From assembly GCF_900046455.1 (NCBI RefSeq), contig NZ_FCOT01000012.1, forward strand, positions 916,017 to 980,016: a stretch of DNA of 64,000 nt. Reading direction: 5' to 3'. The notes beneath the pieces are model-generated. The model was not told the origin of the DNA, searched no databases, and saw only the letters and a program-made list of their open reading frames with translations. The stretch comes from Cellulomonas timonensis. Its GTDB lineage: Bacteria; Actinomycetota; Actinomycetes; Actinomycetales; Cellulomonadaceae. The translations under genes and the position numbers were made by a program. Numbering within the stretch: the first letter of the stretch is position 1; each line of letters opens with the position of its first letter. This document shows, in pieces, positions 59,340 to 64,000 of this stretch.

Positions 59340-60406
59340 ACCGCACCCCTTCTCCACTCGCGGATCAACAGGATCGCCAGGTAGACGCCGCCAAGCGCGG
59401 CGGTCACCACCCCGACGGGGTACTGCACGCCGAACGGCAGGCGCTGGGCCAACAGGTCGGCGACCACCAGCACGGTGGCGCCGGTGCAGGCCGCGGCGAC
59501 CATGCCCGGCCCGGAGGACCGGGTCAGGCGGCGGGCGATCTGCGGCGCGGTCAGCGCCACGAACGCCACGGGACCACTGACGGTGACGGCCGCCGAAGTC
59601 AGCAGCACGGCGACCCCCACGGCGAGGTTGCGGGTCCGGGTGGGGTCGACGCCTAGGCCGATGGCGGCGTCGTCGCCCATCTCCACGAGCTGCAGCCGCC
59701 GGGTCAGCAGCAGCGCGGTGGGGATCAGCACGAGCAGCGCCAGGGCGATGAGCGTGACGTCGCTCCACCGGCGCGAGGCCAGCGAGCCGTTGAGCCACGC
59801 GGCCATCGCGAACGCGTCCTCGCGGGTGGCCCGCGCCAACGCGAGCTGCACGAACGCCAGAGCCATGGCGCCGATGGCGATGCCCGTGACGACCATCCGG
59901 TACGGAGCCGCGAAACCGCGCCCCGAGCCGACGTACACCGCGCCGATCGCGATGCCGGCGCCGGCCAACGCCCCCACGCTCGCGGGCACGAAGCCCGGCC
60001 ACACCAGCGACGCGGCAGCAGCGCCCGCGGCCGCCCCGGCTCCGAGCCCGATCACGTCGGGGCTGCCGAGCGGGTTGCGGGTGACGCTCTGGAAGATCGA
60101 GCCGGCCACCCCGAACGCCGCCCCGGCCAGGGCGCCCACGAGCAGGCGCGGCAGCCGGTTGGTGCGCAGCACCCACTCCTGCGCCCGCGTGCCATTCCCC
60201 GTGAGCACGTCCGGCAGCTCGCGCAACGGGATGCCGAGCTCGCCGATCGTCAGCGTGAGCAGCGCCGCGACCACCGCCAGCGCGAGCATGGCGACGCAGA
60301 CGAGCACCGCCCGGCCCTTCCAGTGCAGCGCGCCCAGCGGCCCGAGGGACAGCACCGGGACGCGCGCCTCGGCGCCGTCCGGCCGGGTCAGCGTGGGGGC
60401 GCTCAC
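59336..60406 (-). CDS. Iron-siderophore ABC permease (FecCD family, FepG-like)
   Basis: 356-aa permease with about ten hydrophobic helices. Landmarks: VLTGNGTRAQEWVLRTNRLPRLLVGALAGAAFGVAGSIFQSVTRNPLGSPDVIGLGAGAAAG and GPVAFVALTAPQIARRLTRSSGPG, both standard FecCD motifs. GTG 60406 overlaps the upstream FepD-like stop. Forms a heterodimeric channel with the second permease. Confidence 0.94.
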   Translation of the reverse strand: MSAPTLTRPDGAEARVPVLSLGPLGALHWKGRAVLVCVAMLALAVVAALLTLTIGELGIPLRELPDVLTGNGTRAQEWVLRTNRLPRLLVGALAGAAFGVAGSIFQSVTRNPLGSPDVIGLGAGAAAGAAAASLVWPGFVPASVGALAGAGIAIGAVYVGSGRGFAAPYRMVVTGIAIGAMALAFVQLALARATREDAFAMAAWLNGSLASRRWSDVTLIALALLVLIPTALLLTRRLQLVEMGDDAAIGLGVDPTRTRNLAVGVAVLLTSAAVTVSGPVAFVALTAPQIARRLTRSSGPGMVAAACTGATVLVVADLLAQRLPFGVQYPVGVVTAALGGVYLAILLIREWRRGAV

Positions 60407-61452
60407 AGCGCGGCCCCCCTTCGGCGCACGGCCGCGATGAGGAACGGGGCGCCGAGGAACGCGGTCACGGCGCCCACCATCAGCTCGCCGGGGCGGGCGG
60501 CCACCCGGCCCAGGATGTCGGCGCCCAGCATCAGCACGGGCCCCAGCACCACGCAGAACGGCAGCAGCCAGCGGTGGTCGGAGCCGGTGAAGCCCCGGAC
60601 GACGTGCGGCACGGCCAGTCCGACGAAGGCGATGGGCCCGACGGCCGCCACTGAGGCGGCGGTGAGGACTGTCGCGACGGCGCCGCCGACCAGCCGGGTG
60701 CGGCCCGCGCGCAGACCCAGCGAGGTGGCGGCCTCGTCGCCGAGCGCGAGCGCGTTCAGCGCCCGGGACAGCAGCAGCGCGATCACGAGGGCCACGAGGA
60801 TGACGGGCAGCACCTCGTCCACCGCCGAGAGCGGCCGGCCCGCGAGGGAGCCGACCACCCAGTGCCGGTAGGAGTCGAAGACCTCAGGGTTGGCCAGCGA
60901 GATCGCCTCGACGAGGGCCACCAGCACCGCGGTGATGGCCGCGCCCGCGAGGATGAGCCGCACCGCGGTGGGCCCGCGCCCGCTCGCGCCGATGGCGTAC
61001 ACCGCGATGGCTGCCAGCACGGCGCCTGGGATCGCCGCCCACACCGTCCCACCGGCGCCCGTGCCCGCGATCGCGGTGACGACGACCACTGACGCCGCGG
61101 CGCCCGCGTTGACGCCGAGCAGCCCGGGATCGCCCAGCGGGTTGCGGGTGATGCCCTGGATGACGGCGCCCGCCACGGCGAGCGCGGCCCCGACGAGCAG
61201 GCCGAGCAGCGTGCGCGGGATACGCGAGTCCACGACTGCCGAGGCGTAGGAGTCGTCGGGGAAGCGCAGCGCCTGCCACACGTCGCCCAGCGGGACGGAC
61301 TTGGAGCCCACCGCGATGCTCAGCCCGGCGACGAGCACCAGCAGGGCCACCGCCGCCACAAGGCCGACGCCGAGCCGCCACGAGCGCGCGCGGGAGCCCC
61401 GCACGTCGGTGACGTGCGGGGCTCGCGCTGTCGTGCTGTCGACGACGGTCAT
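60403..61452 (-). CDS. Iron-siderophore ABC permease (FecCD family, FepD-like)
   Basis: 349-aa permease. DSRIPRTLLGLLVGAALAVAGAVIQGITRNPLGDPGLLGVNAGAAASVV and GPIAFVGLAVPHVVRGFTGSDHRWLLPFCVVLGP are the FecCD hallmarks. ATG 61452. Overlaps the second permease by GTGA and lies 29 nt after the binding-protein stop. Confidence 0.94.
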   Translation of the reverse strand: MTVVDSTTARAPHVTDVRGSRARSWRLGVGLVAAVALLVLVAGLSIAVGSKSVPLGDVWQALRFPDDSYASAVVDSRIPRTLLGLLVGAALAVAGAVIQGITRNPLGDPGLLGVNAGAAASVVVVTAIAGTGAGGTVWAAIPGAVLAAIAVYAIGASGRGPTAVRLILAGAAITAVLVALVEAISLANPEVFDSYRHWVVGSLAGRPLSAVDEVLPVILVALVIALLLSRALNALALGDEAATSLGLRAGRTRLVGGAVATVLTAASVAAVGPIAFVGLAVPHVVRGFTGSDHRWLLPFCVVLGPVLMLGADILGRVAARPGELMVGAVTAFLGAPFLIAAVRRRGAAL

Positions 61453-61481
61453 GCGGGGCGACCTCAGTCGAGAAGGTGCGG

Positions 61482-62519
61482 TCAGGGCAGGTGGGTGACG
61501 GCCTCAGAGATCAGCGGCACGTACCGGTCCAGGGCCCACGGGATGCTCAGCGGCGAGGCGACCGAGGTGGCCATGCCGAGCTGGCGGTCGAGCATCGTCA
61601 CGTAGGAGCCGCGCTGCACGGCCGCGATCTGCTGCCACAGCGGCTGCGCCTCGGTGGTGGCCTGCTCGGTCTCGTCGTTGAACCAGGTGAACACGACGTC
61701 CGCGTCGTTGAGCTGGTCGGCGTTCTCCAGGCCGAGGCTCGCGGTGAACGCGCCGGTGGGCGACGTCAGGCCGGCAGCGGAGGGCGCCAGCTCGAGGCCG
61801 AGCTGCGTCAGCAGCTCCACGCGGGTGTCGCCGGGCAGGTACACGTCGAGCGAGCCCGCCTGCGTGCCGCCGTAGACGTACGCGAACGAGACGCCCTCGA
61901 ACTCGGGGTTCTCAGCGGCGGCGGTCGCGGTGGCCTCGGCCATCCCGTCGAGGATGCCCTGGACCTTGTCCTCCTTGCCGAGCGCCTTGGCGGTGATCTT
62001 CACCTGGTCCTCGACGGAGGTGCCCCACGCGTCGCCGGGGTGGGCGACGACGGGCACGAACTCGGAGAGCTGGTCGAAGGCGTCCTGCGTCAGGCCCGAC
62101 TGTGGGGCGATGACGACGTCGGGGTCGAGGGAGACGATCTTCTCAACGTCCAGCTCGGGGTACATGTCGATGGTGGCGGGCAGCTCGGCGCCCTGCTCCT
62201 CCACGGCCTCGCGGAACCAGGGCTCGTAGCCCTCCGCGTCGCCGCCCCAGGCGTCGGCCTCGATGCCCACGGGCACCACGCCGAGCGAGAGCACAACATC
62301 AGCCCCGCCCCAGCCGAGGGCCACGACCCGCTCGGGGGCGCCCTCGATGACGGCGTCGCCGTAGGCGGAGGTGATCGTGACGCTCTGGCTCGCGGTGGCG
62401 TCGGCGTCAGCCGCCGGGTCGGTCGCGTCGTCGCTTGCGCAAGCGGTCAGGCCGAGGGCGAGGACTGCGGCGCCGGCGACAACCGCCATGCTCCTGCGCA
62501 GGTGCGTGCGTGCGTGCAC
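61482..62519 (-). CDS. Iron-siderophore-binding lipoprotein (FepB/FhuD type)
   Basis: 345-aa periplasmic-type binding protein tethered as a lipoprotein: Arg-rich start, hydrophobic core, lipobox LTAC (Cys27), then an Asp/Ala linker. The PBP fold shows VTITSAYGDAVIEGAPERVVALGWGGADVVLSLGVVPVGI, and a Glu/Asp set typical of FepB-like proteins. I chose GTG 62519 with GGAG upstream. First gene of the operon behind a DtxR/IdeR box. Confidence 0.92.
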   Translation of the reverse strand: MHARTHLRRSMAVVAGAAVLALGLTACASDDATDPAADADATASQSVTITSAYGDAVIEGAPERVVALGWGGADVVLSLGVVPVGIEADAWGGDAEGYEPWFREAVEEQGAELPATIDMYPELDVEKIVSLDPDVVIAPQSGLTQDAFDQLSEFVPVVAHPGDAWGTSVEDQVKITAKALGKEDKVQGILDGMAEATATAAAENPEFEGVSFAYVYGGTQAGSLDVYLPGDTRVELLTQLGLELAPSAAGLTSPTGAFTASLGLENADQLNDADVVFTWFNDETEQATTEAQPLWQQIAAVQRGSYVTMLDRQLGMATSVASPLSIPWALDRYVPLISEAVTHLP

Positions 62520-62597
62520 GGGTGGGCTCCATCCGTTCCAGGGGGCCGGGGCGGAGCTCGCCACCTCGCTGGGCAGAGCAGACGCCCCCGGCATCGA

Positions 62598-62616
62598 TGA
62601 GGTAAGGCTAACCTCA
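62598..62616 (-). promoter_or_regulatory. DtxR/IdeR-type iron box
   Basis: TGAGGTAAGGCTAACCTCA, a 19-bp imperfect palindrome whose outer seven bases on each side are symmetric except one, close to the actinobacterial consensus TTAGGTTAGSCTAACCTAA. It lies 79 bp before the siderophore-binding protein start, where iron-loaded DtxR/IdeR would repress the importer. Confidence 0.8.
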
Positions 62617-62654
62617 TGCCGCAGTCTGCTCTAGGACTTAGGTCGTGCGCTAGG

Positions 62655-63605
62655 TCACACCGCGACGAATGTCGCCAGCGCGCGGCCGGTCAGCCGCTCG
62701 AAGGCCTCCAAATAGCGCGCCCGCGTGCGTTCCACCACGTCAGACGGCAGCGCCGGAGGCGGCGTGTCGGCGGCCCGGTCCCAGCCCGACGCGTCCGACG
62801 TCAGCCAGTCGCGCACGAACTGCTTGTCGAAACTGGGCTGCGACTGGCCCGGCTGCCAGGCCTCGGCGTCCCAGAACCGCGACGAGTCCGGGGTCAGCAC
62901 CTCGTCGCCCAGGGTCACGGCGCCCGTCACCGGGTCGGTGCCGAACTCGAGCTTCGTGTCCGCCAGGATCACCCCGCGCCCCCGCGCGACCTGCTCGGCC
63001 CGCGCGTACACGGCCAGCGTCAGGTCGCGCAGCGTCGACGCCGCCTCGGCGCCGATCTGCTCCGCCACCGCCTCGAACGGCACGTTCTCGTCGTGCTCGC
63101 CCAACTCGGCCTTGGTGGCCGGGGTGAAGATCGGCTCGGGCAGCCGCGAGCCGTCCACCAGGCCCTCCGGCAGGGCGATGCCCGTGACGTGGCCGTCCAC
63201 CCGGTACTCCGCGAGCCCCGAGCCGGTGAGGTAGCCGCGCGCCACGCACTCGACCGGGAACATCTCCAGCCGGCGGCAGATCATCGCGCGCCCGGCCACG
63301 GCCGCGGGCACCTCGGTCGACACCACGTGGTTCGGCACCAGGTCGGCGAGCTGGTCGAACCACCACAGGCTGAGCTGGGTGAGGACCACGCCCTTGTCGG
63401 GGATGCCGGGGCTCAGCACATGGTCGTAGGCGCTGACCCGGTCGCTCGCGACGACCAGCACCACGTCGCCGTGCTCGGCCACGAGCGCGCGCCCGGCATC
63501 CGAGGCATCGGGCGTGAACAGGTCGCGCACCTTCCCGGAGTAGGTGTGCGTCCACCCGGGCAGGTCGAACGGCTGAGCAGAGGCGGCGTCGGGCGCGTGG
63601 GTCAC
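62655..63605 (-). CDS. purC: Phosphoribosylaminoimidazole-succinocarboxamide synthase
   Basis: 316-aa SAICAR synthase, which joins aspartate to CAIR in purine synthesis. Motifs GKVRDLF (about 23-29), ASDRVSAYDHVLSPGIPDKG, VECVARGYLTGSG and DTKLEFG are all family hallmarks. The form is the longer actinobacterial/yeast type. GTG 63605 chosen because it gives the usual N-terminus. In many actinobacteria purD is upstream of purC, and the purD end is found just before it here. Confidence 0.96.
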   Translation of the reverse strand: MTHAPDAASAQPFDLPGWTHTYSGKVRDLFTPDASDAGRALVAEHGDVVLVVASDRVSAYDHVLSPGIPDKGVVLTQLSLWWFDQLADLVPNHVVSTEVPAAVAGRAMICRRLEMFPVECVARGYLTGSGLAEYRVDGHVTGIALPEGLVDGSRLPEPIFTPATKAELGEHDENVPFEAVAEQIGAEAASTLRDLTLAVYARAEQVARGRGVILADTKLEFGTDPVTGAVTLGDEVLTPDSSRFWDAEAWQPGQSQPSFDKQFVRDWLTSDASGWDRAADTPPPALPSDVVERTRARYLEAFERLTGRALATFVAV

Positions 63606-63674
63606 GGCGCTAGTCTGCCGCGCCCGATGGGCGCCGTGGGCCGGGCGTCCGCCGGGCAGGCGATACTCCTGCAC

Positions 63675-63893
63675 ATGGAACTGCCCCTCGCCTGGTCCCT
63701 CGTGCTCGTCCTCGCCGGGATCTGGAACATCGTCATCTGGCCCCGGTTCTGGCAGCGCATCGACAAGGACCCGCGCTCACGCGACGAGCAGGGCCGGCCC
63801 ACGCGGTTCCGCACGGTGCACGCGGTGCTCATCGTGGTCTCGCTCGCGTTCGGCCTCGCGATCACCCTGCTGGGCGTGCTGACGCTGTTCTGA
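63675..63893 (+). CDS. Small membrane protein with two helices (SCO4848 family-like)
   Basis: 72-aa protein with hydrophobic helices at about 5-22 (AWSLVLVLAGIWNIVIWP) and 50-70 (AVLIVVSLAFGLAITLLGVLTLF) separated by a basic polar loop (FWQRIDKDPRSRDEQGRPTRF). It matches the small conserved actinobacterial membrane family found beside purD/purC. Function unknown. ATG 63675. It lies on the opposite strand from purC and the purD end. Confidence 0.78.
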   Translation: MELPLAWSLVLVLAGIWNIVIWPRFWQRIDKDPRSRDEQGRPTRFRTVHAVLIVVSLAFGLAITLLGVLTLF

Positions 63894-63921
63894 GCAGCCC
63901 CGCGCTAGCGGCTCGCGGGGC

Positions 63922-64000
63922 TCACTCCCCCGCGGCGGCCGCCTGCGCGATGTCCGTGCGGTGGTGCGACCCCGGCAGGTCGATGCGCTCCACGCCCGCA
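63922..64000 (-). CDS. purD: Phosphoribosylamine-glycine ligase, 3' end only
   Basis: Only the last 25 codons are inside the window. They read AGVERIDLPGSHHRTDIAQAAAAGE, the usual C-terminal end of PurD (glycinamide ribonucleotide synthetase), which ligates glycine to phosphoribosylamine. The stop TCA on plus is 63922-63924. Position before purC on the same strand supports the call. The 5' part is beyond the window. Confidence 0.8.
   Translation of the reverse strand, partial: AGVERIDLPGSHHRTDIAQAAAAGE

Overview
The window is high-GC (about 70 percent or more by eye) actinobacterial chromosome. The initiator tRNA has the actinobacterial C1:U72 ends, GTG starts and GTGA/ATGA/TGATG gene overlaps are common, and a SAM-IV riboswitch, a DtxR/IdeR-type iron box, F420/FMN luciferase-like oxidoreductases and a FadE5-FadA2-FabG4-HtdX-type lipid cluster are present. 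The mix (LacI-controlled glycoside utilisation, purS-purQ and purC-purD, DUF1206 and DUF4097 proteins) fits Micrococcales, possibly near Cellulomonadaceae or Promicromonosporaceae. That placement is inference. I saw no insertion sequence, prophage or CRISPR array.

Layout. 1-2.1 kb: end of an oligopeptide ABC operon, a small-molecule kinase and a UBP zinc finger protein. 2.1-9.1 kb: fatty-acyl cluster (acyl-CoA oxidase-like enzyme and TetR on the minus strand; thiolase, long FabG and MaoC hydratase on the plus strand), with a 35-bp perfect inverted repeat across the tetR/acyl-CoA oxidase junction and an in-frame amber codon near the end of maoC. 9.2-13.2 kb: single genes (VOC proteins, cupin, DUF1206, F420 oxidoreductase, pentapeptide-repeat protein). 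13.4-16.5 kb: a coupled three-gene unit (acyl-CoA dehydrogenase-like, PIG-L deacetylase/NodS-like methyltransferase fusion, family 2 glycosyltransferase). 16.5-29.4 kb: a sulfur-rich region. A SAM-IV riboswitch controls a SufS-like gene and diverges from a SAM-I riboswitch controlling DUF1737-rhodanese-metZ. A second SAM-I riboswitch followed by a Cys-rich leader peptide controls two flavin monooxygenases and a DUF1684 protein. A half-size luciferase-like protein, the initiator tRNA, a three-gene HTH/minimal PEP-synthase-like unit and an HTH-MNT/HEPN pair lie between them.

29.5-37.1 kb: beta-glycoside uptake and hydrolysis (GH1, two permeases, binding protein, LacI, GH2) with three matching LacI-type operators. 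37.2-40.4 kb: purS-purQ followed by a double-GNAT protein, a lipoprotein and a Nudix hydrolase. 40.5-45.1 kb: PaiB-like protein, two paralogous YtcJ-type amidohydrolases (one lacking about 93 residues) and a zinc alcohol dehydrogenase. 45.3-53.9 kb: a seven-gene, mostly overlapping peptide uptake/hydrolysis operon (binding protein, M14 carboxypeptidase, two permeases, class C serine hydrolase, GbsR/MarR regulator, double ATPase). 53.9-58.4 kb: a stand-alone AAA ATPase and a drug-export-type ABC unit led by a ribbon-helix-helix protein. 58.5-62.6 kb: iron-siderophore importer under a DtxR/IdeR box. 62.7-64 kb: purC, a small membrane protein and the 3' end of purD.

The strongest unusual signals are the three SAM riboswitches of two classes, two of them placed back-to-back; a SAM-I riboswitch in series with a cysteine-rich leader peptide; the inverted repeat at the tetR/acyl-CoA oxidase junction; and the minimal PEP-synthase-like operon.
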